34,324 nt of DNA from Flavobacterium sp. A45 (GTDB lineage Bacteria > Bacteroidota > Bacteroidia > Flavobacteriales > Flavobacteriaceae), in assembly GCF_002001005.1 (NCBI RefSeq), contig NZ_MUNX01000073.1, positions 1 through 34,324 of the forward strand, in the 5' to 3' direction. The translations under genes were made by a program, and so were the position numbers. The notes beneath the pieces were generated by a model. The model was not told the DNA's origin, ran no database searches, and saw only the letters and a program-made list of their open reading frames with translations. Positions 23,737 through 31,210 of the stretch are shown here, piece by piece (the first letter of the stretch is position 1; each line of letters starts with the position of its first letter).

Positions 23737-25659
23737 ATGATTCGAAAAATTACTCTTTTATTACTTTTTTTTATCTTTTCGATAGTTCAAGTACAAGCTC
23801 AAAATCCTATTTACAAGACTATTGACTCATTAAAAACAGCATTAAAACAAACAAAAGTCGACTCAGAAAAAGCAGTTTTACTAACAAAACTTTCCTCTTA
23901 TTCGGAATATATCGGACCGGATGAAGCAATAAATTATGCGAAAAAGGCACTCTATTATGCCCAAAAAACAAATAATGAAAAGCAAATTGGTGATACCTAT
24001 GGAAATTTAGGAACTGCTTATGAAATAAAATCAGACTATGCACATTCTTTGAAAAACCTTTATAAAGCACTAGCAATCTATGAAAGTTTGAATGATATCA
24101 AAAGTTTGACTACTGTTTACAATAACATTGGATTGATTTATATTGACCTCAAAAATTATAAGCAAGGACTTGTTTTTTATAATAAAGCACTAGATTTAAG
24201 CTATAAATTCAAAAAAGAAAGAAACATTTCGTTGCTTTTGAATAACATTGGTGATGTCTATTTGCAACAAAAAGAATATTCTAAAGCATTAAACAACTTT
24301 TATAAAGCATTAATAATAAACAAAAAACTGGACGACACGGAAGGAATTGGTTTAAATCTTTCGAATATTGGCATTTGTTACATCAACTTGAAGAATTATG
24401 AAAAAGGGATTGAAATTCTAAAAAAGTCTATAGCAACTTATAATGATGATACAAACTTTTATAATAATTACAATACTCTTGATCTTGGGAGAGCCTATTA
24501 CTTAATGTCTTTGGATGATCGATATAAAAAAGACCAAAAAATACTTATCGATAAGTCTATTTCATTACTAAAAAAAACTTTGCAAATTTTTGAGAGATAC
24601 AAATCTTTAAAAGACATCCAAGAAACTTATTTCTATCTTTCAAAAGCATATAAACTAAATGATAATTATGAGTTAGCATTATATTCCTTTGAAAAATATT
24701 CCAGAATTAAAGACTCTATATTTTCGAAAGAAAGTGAGAAAAAATTATCTAATCTCGAATTTCAAAGAGAAATAGATTTAAGAGATAAACAAATCGAAAT
24801 TCAAACACTTAGAATAAATACCGATTCACGAAAAGTATATTTTCTAATTACAATAGTCGCAGCTGTTGCTGCTTTATTGTGCTTATTCTTGTTTCTTTAT
24901 AATTCTAAAAGAAAAAATAATCTCTTGCTCAAAGAAAAGAACATATTAATTTCGAATATAAACTCTCAAAAAGATAAGTTTTATTCCATAATAGCTCACG
25001 ATTTAAGGGGGCCATTCAATGGATTTTTGGGCTTAACAGAGTTAATGGCTGAGGATATCGATACAATGTCTAATGAGGAAATAAAATTTGCTGCGGTTAA
25101 CATGAGAAGTTCCGCCAAAAACCTTTTTACCCTTTTGGAAAATTTATTAGAGTGGTCGCGTATGGAACAAGATTTAATTCCATTTGTTCCAAAAGAATAT
25201 GCTTTAAAATCAATTCTGTTAGATAGTATTATCACATTACAAGATATTGCAGACAAGAAAGGTATAAGTATCACTACTGCAATTTCATATTCAAAAACTA
25301 TTTTTGTAGATAAAAATATGTTTCAAGCGATTATTCGTAATATTGTAATGAATGCTATTAAATTTACCCCAAAAAAAGGATCAATTTACATTCAAGAGAT
25401 TGAAGATGTTGATAATATTATCATTACTGTTAGAGACACAGGAATAGGAATGAATCCAAAAATGATTGAAGACTTATTCAAATTGGATGCGAATAACAAC
25501 CGAGCAGGAACTGAGGACGAGCCTAGTACAGGGTTGGGATTAATTTTATGTAAAGAATTTATTGAAAAGCACAAAGGCAGAATATGGGTTGAAAGTGAAG
25601 AAGGCAAAGGAAGCCTATTTTACATTAAATTCCCCAACAAAAATTCCAAATTTATTTAA
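23737..25659 (+). CDS. TPR sensor histidine kinase, third paralogue
   Basis: 640 residues from the ATG at 23737. A TTG at 23716 would add seven residues ahead of the signal peptide, so I reject it. Signal peptide MIRKITLLLLFFIFSIVQ with cleavage near QAQ; one TPR array (about 25-325); connector REIDLRDKQIEIQTLR; membrane segment (about 366-388); HisKA with His421 in IIAHDLRGPFNG; HATPase with N-box RNIVMNAIKF, G1 DTGIGM and G2 STGLGL. The N-box differs from its sisters (VMN for LSN) but keeps both asparagines. TATTTTTG at 23711-23718 could be an internal -7 box, though without a -33 partner. Probably cotranscribed with the two upstream kinases. Confidence 0.92.
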   Translation: MIRKITLLLLFFIFSIVQVQAQNPIYKTIDSLKTALKQTKVDSEKAVLLTKLSSYSEYIGPDEAINYAKKALYYAQKTNNEKQIGDTYGNLGTAYEIKSDYAHSLKNLYKALAIYESLNDIKSLTTVYNNIGLIYIDLKNYKQGLVFYNKALDLSYKFKKERNISLLLNNIGDVYLQQKEYSKALNNFYKALIINKKLDDTEGIGLNLSNIGICYINLKNYEKGIEILKKSIATYNDDTNFYNNYNTLDLGRAYYLMSLDDRYKKDQKILIDKSISLLKKTLQIFERYKSLKDIQETYFYLSKAYKLNDNYELALYSFEKYSRIKDSIFSKESEKKLSNLEFQREIDLRDKQIEIQTLRINTDSRKVYFLITIVAAVAALLCLFLFLYNSKRKNNLLLKEKNILISNINSQKDKFYSIIAHDLRGPFNGFLGLTELMAEDIDTMSNEEIKFAAVNMRSSAKNLFTLLENLLEWSRMEQDLIPFVPKEYALKSILLDSIITLQDIADKKGISITTAISYSKTIFVDKNMFQAIIRNIVMNAIKFTPKKGSIYIQEIEDVDNIIITVRDTGIGMNPKMIEDLFKLDANNNRAGTEDEPSTGLGLILCKEFIEKHKGRIWVESEEGKGSLFYIKFPNKNSKFI

Positions 25660-25709
25660 TTTGTATTATTTCAAATTAAGCATATAACAAATATAAAGCT
25701 CTGAAAACC

Positions 25710-26105
25710 ATGTTCAAAAAAACAATTGTATTCCTGATACTTTTTACAGCCCTATCATCATGTACTTCAAATAAAGATACCACACCTGCTAATGTCAATG
25801 GTTTATGGACAGATGTAAATACGAGCGATTTTAAGAATTGCTATGTTATAATTGCACAAGACGGAAATAAAATTGTTATGAGTCATTATCTCGAATTTAA
25901 AGGTTCAAAAATGGTTGAATACGGTATTGGAGAAATAAAAGATAATACCGTTTCTTATGATGCTGTTGTCACAAAAGCCATCCCAGGTTGGGCAACCAAA
26001 GGAAAACATCATCTTACACTAAACAAACAAAGAGATACTTTAAGAGGATTCTATGAAGATGAGCAAGGAAATAAAGGACCAATTGTCTTCGCAAAATTAA
26101 AATAA
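25710..26105 (+). CDS. Small putative lipoprotein downstream of the kinases
   Basis: 131 residues. Signal peptide with lipobox LSSC (Cys18). The mature part starts with a Thr/Pro/Asn-rich linker (20-30) and continues as a beta-rich domain: GLWTDVNTSDFKNCYVIIAQDGNKIVMSH and a late GFYEDEQGNKGPIVFAKL, which suggests a small calycin-like or lipocalin-like barrel, unproven. It lies 50 bases after the third kinase on the same strand with no terminator seen between, so it may be the last gene of that transcript. Inferred: periplasmic partner or ligand-binding accessory of the kinases, or simply a neighbour. Confidence 0.72.
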   Translation: MFKKTIVFLILFTALSSCTSNKDTTPANVNGLWTDVNTSDFKNCYVIIAQDGNKIVMSHYLEFKGSKMVEYGIGEIKDNTVSYDAVVTKAIPGWATKGKHHLTLNKQRDTLRGFYEDEQGNKGPIVFAKLK

Positions 26106-26142
26106 ACAAAGAGTATCAGATATTTTTATTCAAATAAAACGA

Positions 26143-26742
26143 TTACAATTTTGATTTCAAGTTTTCTTTGACTGCATCAAACCATTCGTTTTTAAGGATA
26201 CTTAGCACAATACTATCTCTGCGGACTTCGCTATTTGCTGTTGGCATATGGCTTCGCAAAACCCCTTCAACTTTGCACCCAATACTTTTCATGGCAGCTA
26301 TGCTTCGTTGATTATTATTGTCCGCTCTGAGTTCAACGCGTTCCATTCCTAATGTTTCGAATGCATATTGAAGTAGAAGATACTTGCAGTGTTTATTGAG
26401 TCCGGTTCCCCTAAAATCTTTTCCATACCAAGTGTAACCCAATTGTAAGGTTTTGAATCCAATATTGATGTCATAAAAACGCGTACTCCCCGCATATTTT
26501 CCAGTATTTTTATCCAGAATAATAAAAGGAAACTCCGTTTTGCTCTCTTTAGCTTTAAGGGCTAATTGAATATAATTTTCTAGGTTTTCTTTTCCGTTGG
26601 CACGAACTAGTGAATACTCCCAAGTTTCCGGTTCATTGATTGAAATGTCTAATAAGTTCTCGACATCGGTAGCTTGCAATGGGCGAAGCAAAACCATTTC
26701 ATCTTCGAGTATTATATCTTGAGTGAATTGAGATGTAATCAT
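26143..26742 (-). CDS. GNAT-family N-acetyltransferase, RimJ/RimL-like
   Basis: 199 residues, one GNAT domain. The N-terminal part (DEMVLLRPLQATDVENLLDIS) and the core YTWYGKDFRGTGLNKHCKYLLLQYAFE, holding the acetyl-CoA pyrophosphate-binding loop RGTGLN, followed by GMERVELRADNNNQRSIAAMKSIGC, are typical of the RimJ/RimL acetyltransferase branch. Known: such enzymes acetylate protein N-termini, amino groups of metabolites or antibiotics. The substrate cannot be inferred here. It converges with the small lipoprotein gene (37 bases between stops), and no clear terminator is visible in the gap. Confidence 0.92.
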   Translation of the reverse strand: MITSQFTQDIILEDEMVLLRPLQATDVENLLDISINEPETWEYSLVRANGKENLENYIQLALKAKESKTEFPFIILDKNTGKYAGSTRFYDINIGFKTLQLGYTWYGKDFRGTGLNKHCKYLLLQYAFETLGMERVELRADNNNQRSIAAMKSIGCKVEGVLRSHMPTANSEVRRDSIVLSILKNEWFDAVKENLKSKL

Positions 26743-26859
26743 TTATTTTTTCTAATTTATAAAAAAAGACAAATCACGGCGCTACTCTAATATTTGCAGA
26801 TTGCTTCGTCAATTTTCAATTGCTAACACGAAATAAAACAAAAAATAGCTTCTAAAATA

Positions 26860-27216
26860 CTATTCACTCATTTCGTCATAACGCTCTGGTACTTGGGGGT
26901 CATAAAGCGGACACTTGAATTCAGCCATAGTATCTACAAGTAAATTCATGATTTTGCCTTCGGTGCCGTAACAATCTATTTTTATGCTTTGTGAAGTTGT
27001 TTTTATTTGAAAAGCGCCTTTACCACTTGGGTTTTTCCAGCTGTCTTCATCAACTTTTTCCCATTTTGAAAAAACAGTGTGAAATCTATTTAGGATTACG
27101 TCAACCGGAAGTGTTTCTAGACCTTCCACAAATAGCTGTTCATCTATTGCCTCATACACTTCGTGATGATTTAAATAAACGCCTTCCAAGTATTTCCAGA
27201 ATATTAATTCGTACAT
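26860..27216 (-). CDS. Small conserved protein of unknown function next to purM
   Basis: 118 residues from the ATG at 27216. A TTG-initiated extension to 27258 runs through low-complexity repeat DNA and is not credible. No signal peptide or membrane segment. The N-terminus MYELIFWKYLEGVYLNHHEVYEAI is aromatic-rich, and the C-terminus ends in an acidic PERYDEMSE. I do not recognise the family. It is 61 bases downstream of purM on the same strand, so it is possibly cotranscribed. Confidence 0.65.
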   Translation of the reverse strand: MYELIFWKYLEGVYLNHHEVYEAIDEQLFVEGLETLPVDVILNRFHTVFSKWEKVDEDSWKNPSGKGAFQIKTTSQSIKIDCYGTEGKIMNLLVDTMAEFKCPLYDPQVPERYDEMSE

Positions 27217-27245
27217 TTTAAAAAAATTAAAAGATTGAATATTTA

Positions 27246-27277
27246 AACGACTCAACAACTAAACGATTTAACGATTT
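27246..27277. repeat. Short-period tandem repeat, 8-base unit
   Basis: Four abutting units AACGACTC, AACAACTA, AACGATTT, AACGATTT fill the gap right up to the purM stop codon. The core is AACGA with 3-base spacers. Confidence 0.6.
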
Positions 27278-28456
27278 CTAATACTCAAAAGTACCGTATT
27301 CACTGATAATTGTTAGTTTTTTGGATTCTGAAGATTCAACTCTACCCACGATTTGGGCATCAACATTGAACGATTTTGAGATGGCGATAATATCCTCTGC
27401 GATAGCTTCCGGCACATAAATTTCCATGCGATGTCCACAATTGAAAACTTGATACATTTCTTTCCAATCGGTTTTGGATTGCTCTTGTATCAATTGAAAT
27501 AAAGGTGGAACTGGGAATAAATTATCTTTTATAATATGCAGATTTTGTACAAAATGCAAAATTTTTGTTTGTGCTCCGCCACTGCAATGTACCATTCCGT
27601 GTACATCCTGAGATGTATATTTGTCTAAAATTTTCTTGATGATTGGAGCATAAGTTCTAGTTGGAGAAAGCACCAATTGACCAGCATCTATTGGAGAATT
27701 TTCAACAGCGTCGGTCAATTTTACCTGTCCAGAATAAATCAATTCATTTGGAACTGCGGCATCAAAACTTTCAGGGTATTTGTTTGCTAAATATTTTTCA
27801 AAAACATCATGGCGAGCAGAGGTTAGTCCGTTACTTCCCATTCCTCCGTTATAGCCTTTTTCATAAGTGGCTTGACCGAAAGAAGCCAGTCCAACGATAA
27901 CGTCACCTGCTTTTATATTTGCATTATCAATTACTTTCGAGCGTTTCATTCTAGCCGTTACAGTAGAATCTACGATGATGGTTCTTACTAAATCACCAAC
28001 ATCTGCAGTTTCTCCTCCAGTTGAGTGAATAGTAACTCCAAAAGAATCCAACTCTTTTATCAATTCTTCAGTTCCATTGATAATGGCCGATAAAACTTCG
28101 CCAGGAATTACATTTTTATTTCTTCCAATGGTTGAAGAAAGTAGAATATTATCGGTGGCACCTACACACAATAAGTCGTCAATATTCATGATTAAGGCAT
28201 CTTGAGCGATTCCTTTCCAAACCGAAATATCTCCGGTTTCTTTCCAATACATATAGGCTAATGAGGATTTTGTTCCCGCACCATCTGCATGCATTATTAA
28301 GCAATAGTCTTCGTCCTGCGTTAAATAATCAGGAACAATTTTGCAAAATGCTTGAGGGAATAAACCTTTGTCAATATTTTTAATCGCGTTATGCACATCT
28401 TCCTTGGATGCCGAAACACCACGTTGCGCATATCTTTTTGAAGTATCTGAACTCAT
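27278..28456 (-). CDS. purM: Phosphoribosylformylglycinamidine cyclo-ligase (AIR synthetase)
   Basis: 392 residues, longer than the ~345 of E. coli PurM but consistent with forms I associate with Bacteroidota. AIR-synthase motifs present: the early HADGAGTKSSLAY (glycine-rich phosphate site), IAQDALIMNIDDLLCVGA, STGGETADV, and the C-terminal half with HGMVHCSGGAQTKI and FNCGHRMEIYVP. It closes the imidazole ring of FGAM with ATP to give AIR, step five of purine synthesis, in the cytoplasm. A near-consensus promoter lies 24 bases upstream, so it probably heads its own transcript, with the small gene downstream. No other pur genes adjoin it. Confidence 0.93.
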   Translation of the reverse strand: MSSDTSKRYAQRGVSASKEDVHNAIKNIDKGLFPQAFCKIVPDYLTQDEDYCLIMHADGAGTKSSLAYMYWKETGDISVWKGIAQDALIMNIDDLLCVGATDNILLSSTIGRNKNVIPGEVLSAIINGTEELIKELDSFGVTIHSTGGETADVGDLVRTIIVDSTVTARMKRSKVIDNANIKAGDVIVGLASFGQATYEKGYNGGMGSNGLTSARHDVFEKYLANKYPESFDAAVPNELIYSGQVKLTDAVENSPIDAGQLVLSPTRTYAPIIKKILDKYTSQDVHGMVHCSGGAQTKILHFVQNLHIIKDNLFPVPPLFQLIQEQSKTDWKEMYQVFNCGHRMEIYVPEAIAEDIIAISKSFNVDAQIVGRVESSESKKLTIISEYGTFEY

Positions 28457-28479
28457 TTTTTAGTTGTGTGTATGTTGGG

Positions 28480-28510
28480 CAAAGATAATTTTAATGTAAC
28501 AATTATACAA
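28480..28510 (-). promoter_or_regulatory. Candidate purM promoter
   Basis: On the minus strand: TTG (28510-28508), a 20-base spacer, then TATCTTTG (28487-28480), matching the Bacteroidota TTG-N19-21-TAnnTTTG promoter. It predicts a leader of about 18 bases before the purM ATG. No PurR-type palindrome or purine riboswitch was seen. Confidence 0.6.
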
Positions 28511-28516
28511 TTAAAT

Positions 28517-28552
28517 TTCAATAGCAATATTAACTGCAATTTCAACTACAAA
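28517..28552. repeat. Short-period tandem repeat, 6-base unit
   Basis: Six units with the loose pattern NNNAAN (TTCAAT, AGCAAT, ATTAAC, TGCAAT, TTCAAC, TACAAA) lie just upstream of the purM promoter. Confidence 0.45.
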
Positions 28553-28603
28553 GGTGTTGACAATAGCAATTTTAAATTCTAAAAAATCTAATTTATAGAA
28601 ACT

Positions 28604-29500
28604 CTAAATCTCCTTCCAATTGGCAATAATTTCAATTTCTACTCGACGATTTGCTTCCCTCTCTGCTTCTGTTTTTTCTGGTAAAGCATATAATGGTTTT
28701 GAACTGCCGAATCCAATAAAGGTCATTCTACTTTTGTCAACACCATTATATTCCAAAAATTTGCAAATGGCTTTAGCTCTTTGAGTACTTAAATCCCGAA
28801 TGTCTTTTTTGACACAACAAATATGACCTTGAATTTGTATTTTTAAATCGGGACAGCTTTGCATTACCGTCAGTAATTCGAACATTACCGATCTGGATTG
28901 TGGCATTATCGCAAAAGTATCAACAAAAAAATTCATGCTTTCCAATTTTAGCTTTTCACCAACATTGGCAAGACTAACTTTTTTCATAAAGACGGTATCA
29001 ATTTTGATATTAACTGTAGAACCATCTGGATTTTCATAAACATAAACATCAGGAAATTTAATTTTTGGTTTTTTCTTTTCTAATACAACTTCTTGCTTTT
29101 TGGCTATTATTTTTTCTTCATTTGGAAAATCTTTTGGCAAAATATAATACAAAGTTACTTTCCTGTTTTCAGCTTTTATCGGAGAAGAAGTGTGTAGTTC
29201 TCCAAAATTTCTTGTTTTGAAATCCTCTCTGATCTTTACTTTATTCTTTATGGTATTGAACACGTAATCGATTCTTTTTTTTGCTAAAGTATCATTATAG
29301 CCAACAGATCCTTCTTCATCACAAAAACCATAGACTCCAACAACTTTGACATCTTTATTTACATTTAACCATTTATTCAGTTTTAATAACTCTTCTTTTT
29401 GCAAAACAAACTTGTTGCTTTCAAAAAAAAATGAAACTTGTTCCTGAGCGAAAACACATGAAAACGAAAAGATAAATAGTAGGGTGATGAAAAACTTCAT
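28604..29500 (-). CDS. Secreted protein with two OmpA-like domains
   Basis: 298 residues. Signal peptide ending CVFAQ (about residue 19). Two OmpA-C-like domains: the first (about 21-118) is divergent (SFFFESNKFVL, GVYGFCDEEGSVGYNDTLAKKRI, AENRKVTLYY). After a Lys/Pro-rich linker (125-150), the second (about 188-292) is canonical (IQIQGHICC, DIRDLSTQRAKAICKFL, IGFGSSKP, EREANRRVEIEI), with the Asp and Arg positions that hold diaminopimelate in peptidoglycan-binding OmpA domains. Known: such domains tether envelope machines to peptidoglycan. It follows the curli-like operon but lies beyond its terminator with its own -7 box. Inferred: wall anchor associated with curli or a general OmpA-family protein. 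Confidence 0.85.
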   Translation of the reverse strand: MKFFITLLFIFSFSCVFAQEQVSFFFESNKFVLQKEELLKLNKWLNVNKDVKVVGVYGFCDEEGSVGYNDTLAKKRIDYVFNTIKNKVKIREDFKTRNFGELHTSSPIKAENRKVTLYYILPKDFPNEEKIIAKKQEVVLEKKKPKIKFPDVYVYENPDGSTVNIKIDTVFMKKVSLANVGEKLKLESMNFFVDTFAIMPQSRSVMFELLTVMQSCPDLKIQIQGHICCVKKDIRDLSTQRAKAICKFLEYNGVDKSRMTFIGFGSSKPLYALPEKTEAEREANRRVEIEIIANWKEI

Positions 29501-29520
29501 AATTGGGGAGATTTATTGTT

Positions 29521-29528
29521 CAAATTTA
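29521..29528 (-). promoter_or_regulatory. Candidate -7 box for the double-OmpA gene
   Basis: The minus strand reads TAAATTTG, an exact TAnnTTTG match, about 20 bases upstream of the start codon and downstream of the curli-operon terminator. No TTG -33 at consensus spacing. Confidence 0.4.
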
Positions 29529-29554
29529 CGATAAAACTTAAGCCGTAATCTCAT

Positions 29555-29612
29555 AAAAAAGAAAAACGTCTAAACTTTTCCTTAAATTAAAAGAAAAATT
29601 TAAACGTTTTTC
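29555..29612 (-). terminator. Terminator at the end of the curli operon
   Basis: A 20-base inverted repeat (29561-29580 with 29593-29612) has two mismatches on the plus strand, at least one a G-U wobble when read as minus-strand RNA, and a 12-base loop. It is followed, in the minus direction, by TTTTTT (29560-29555). The wobble and T-run orientation show it acts on minus-strand transcripts, ending the unit that includes the TolB-like lipoprotein gene. Confidence 0.75.
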
Positions 29613-29644
29613 AACCTTTATATTTTTAGAATTCTACAGCATCT

Positions 29645-31138
29645 TTATTTCCACTCTGGCATTGAACCACCTGAGAACAATAATGTTCTAGCATTGCTTC
29701 CAGTACCAGTATTTGTGACCGATGCTTTATAAACATTTTTAACTGATATTCCATCATTGGAAGTATTTGTAAAAATAACTTCGGCTTCATTTGGTGAAAA
29801 TTTTACATCCAAATCATTAAACCCATTTGTTTTACTGCTAGTCAATTCTGTTATCGTATTTGCAGCCTTATCATAAATAAAAATTCTTGAATCAAACCTT
29901 CTATAAGTTGAATTTTCATTTCCAGAAACATCCCTGGTAAATACAATTTTTTGCATATCAAAGGACATATTCAAACCACTAACAGCTCCAGTAATTCCTG
30001 ATAATACACTGTACAGCACCTGACCATTCCATTTGATTACATAAATTTCGACATTATATCCCGAGATGTCATTTACTTTGAGAACAATTTCTCTTCCATC
30101 ATTACTCCAATCACATTCCGAAATAAATTTCCCATTTGGAGTTTTGAACATTTCAATCAAACCTCCTCCATCAATATTAATTCGGTAAAGTTTATCAAAA
30201 TTCGGGTAAATAATCTGGCTTCCATTGGTACTCCAACAAAAATTGATATTCTCCATATTGAATCCGGCAATAGGGGTTGTATTTGTTATTTTTTTTACGT
30301 TTGATCCATCAAGATCCATCATATAAATTTGATTTTGAGATCCATCTGAACTGATATATGCAATTTTATTAGATTGTAAATTCTTCCTTGGTCTGTAGCT
30401 ATTAACTGATGACGGGGTCAATTGCAATTCATTGCCGGCTTCATCAGCAGTAAAAATCACATTATTGCTATTCACCTTTTTGATATATAAAAATCTTGGA
30501 TTAGGGAAAGGCAAAGTAGTAAAAGAACTAACCAAACTATTAACTGGCGTATTAATTCCGTCTGAAGAAGCAACTTGCCAATAATATTTGGTACTGTATT
30601 TTAAATCTTTCAAGTCTAAACTTCTTGTTTTTAAATCTTTATAAGTTGTAATTTCATCTGTAGTCCCGTTTTTAACAGTAACAACATATGTCAAGGAATC
30701 TTTATCAATATCAGTTGCCGTCCAAGTCAATTGTAGATTTATAGCCTGATTTTTGGCAAGATCGGCCGGTGCAGTTAATACGGGAACGTCGGGAGGTCTA
30801 TTATCGGCAGTAGAAACTTTCAACTCAAAAATAATTTGAGTGGTTTCATTCAAATCTACATTTGCTGCTTCAAACTTTGCAATGTATTTATCTTTTCTTG
30901 CTTCAAATGTATATTTTCCTGTTGCTATTCCCTCAAAAGTGAAATACCCATCTTTATCCGTAAAATAGGTATCTGTAGAGGGATTTGAAGAAACCTTTGC
31001 ATTTTCAATTGGCGCAAAAGTAACGGCATCAACAACTCTACCTTTTACAGTACCAGTTCCGCCATCTGTTATCTTTTCTTCAGAACATGAAAATAAGATA
31101 ATCAAGCACATTAAAATTCCGATTCTAAACTTTTCCAT
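29645..31138 (-). CDS. Lipoprotein with carboxypeptidase-regulatory, FN3-like and TolB-like propeller domains
   Basis: 497 residues. Signal peptide with lipobox LFSC (Cys18). A carboxypeptidase-regulatory-like beta sandwich (about 28-108; GTVKGRVVDAVTFAPIENAKV, then YFTFEGIATGKYTFEARK) is followed by an FN3-like domain (about 112-209; YSTKYYWQVASSDG). A C-terminal beta propeller (about 215-497) has repeated TolB/PD40 blades such as KIAYISSDGSQNQIYMMDLD, WSNDGREIVLKV and VKFSPNEAEVIFTN. It begins 72 bases after csgG with no terminator between, and a terminator follows it, so it belongs to the curli transcript. Inferred: outer-membrane lipoprotein accessory of the amyloid exporter, acting in binding rather than catalysis. 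Confidence 0.88.
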   Translation of the reverse strand: MEKFRIGILMCLIILFSCSEEKITDGGTGTVKGRVVDAVTFAPIENAKVSSNPSTDTYFTDKDGYFTFEGIATGKYTFEARKDKYIAKFEAANVDLNETTQIIFELKVSTADNRPPDVPVLTAPADLAKNQAINLQLTWTATDIDKDSLTYVVTVKNGTTDEITTYKDLKTRSLDLKDLKYSTKYYWQVASSDGINTPVNSLVSSFTTLPFPNPRFLYIKKVNSNNVIFTADEAGNELQLTPSSVNSYRPRKNLQSNKIAYISSDGSQNQIYMMDLDGSNVKKITNTTPIAGFNMENINFCWSTNGSQIIYPNFDKLYRINIDGGGLIEMFKTPNGKFISECDWSNDGREIVLKVNDISGYNVEIYVIKWNGQVLYSVLSGITGAVSGLNMSFDMQKIVFTRDVSGNENSTYRRFDSRIFIYDKAANTITELTSSKTNGFNDLDVKFSPNEAEVIFTNTSNDGISVKNVYKASVTNTGTGSNARTLLFSGGSMPEWK

Positions 31139-31210
31139 TTGTAGGTTTTTTTATAAATAACTTATATTTTTATTTGCAAAATCAATGCATACAAATCCTA
31201 GTACTGACTT

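Noticed and set aside
27217..27258. TTG-initiated extension of the small gene next to purM
   Set aside because: It runs into the short-period repeat and adds 14 residues before a natural ATG.
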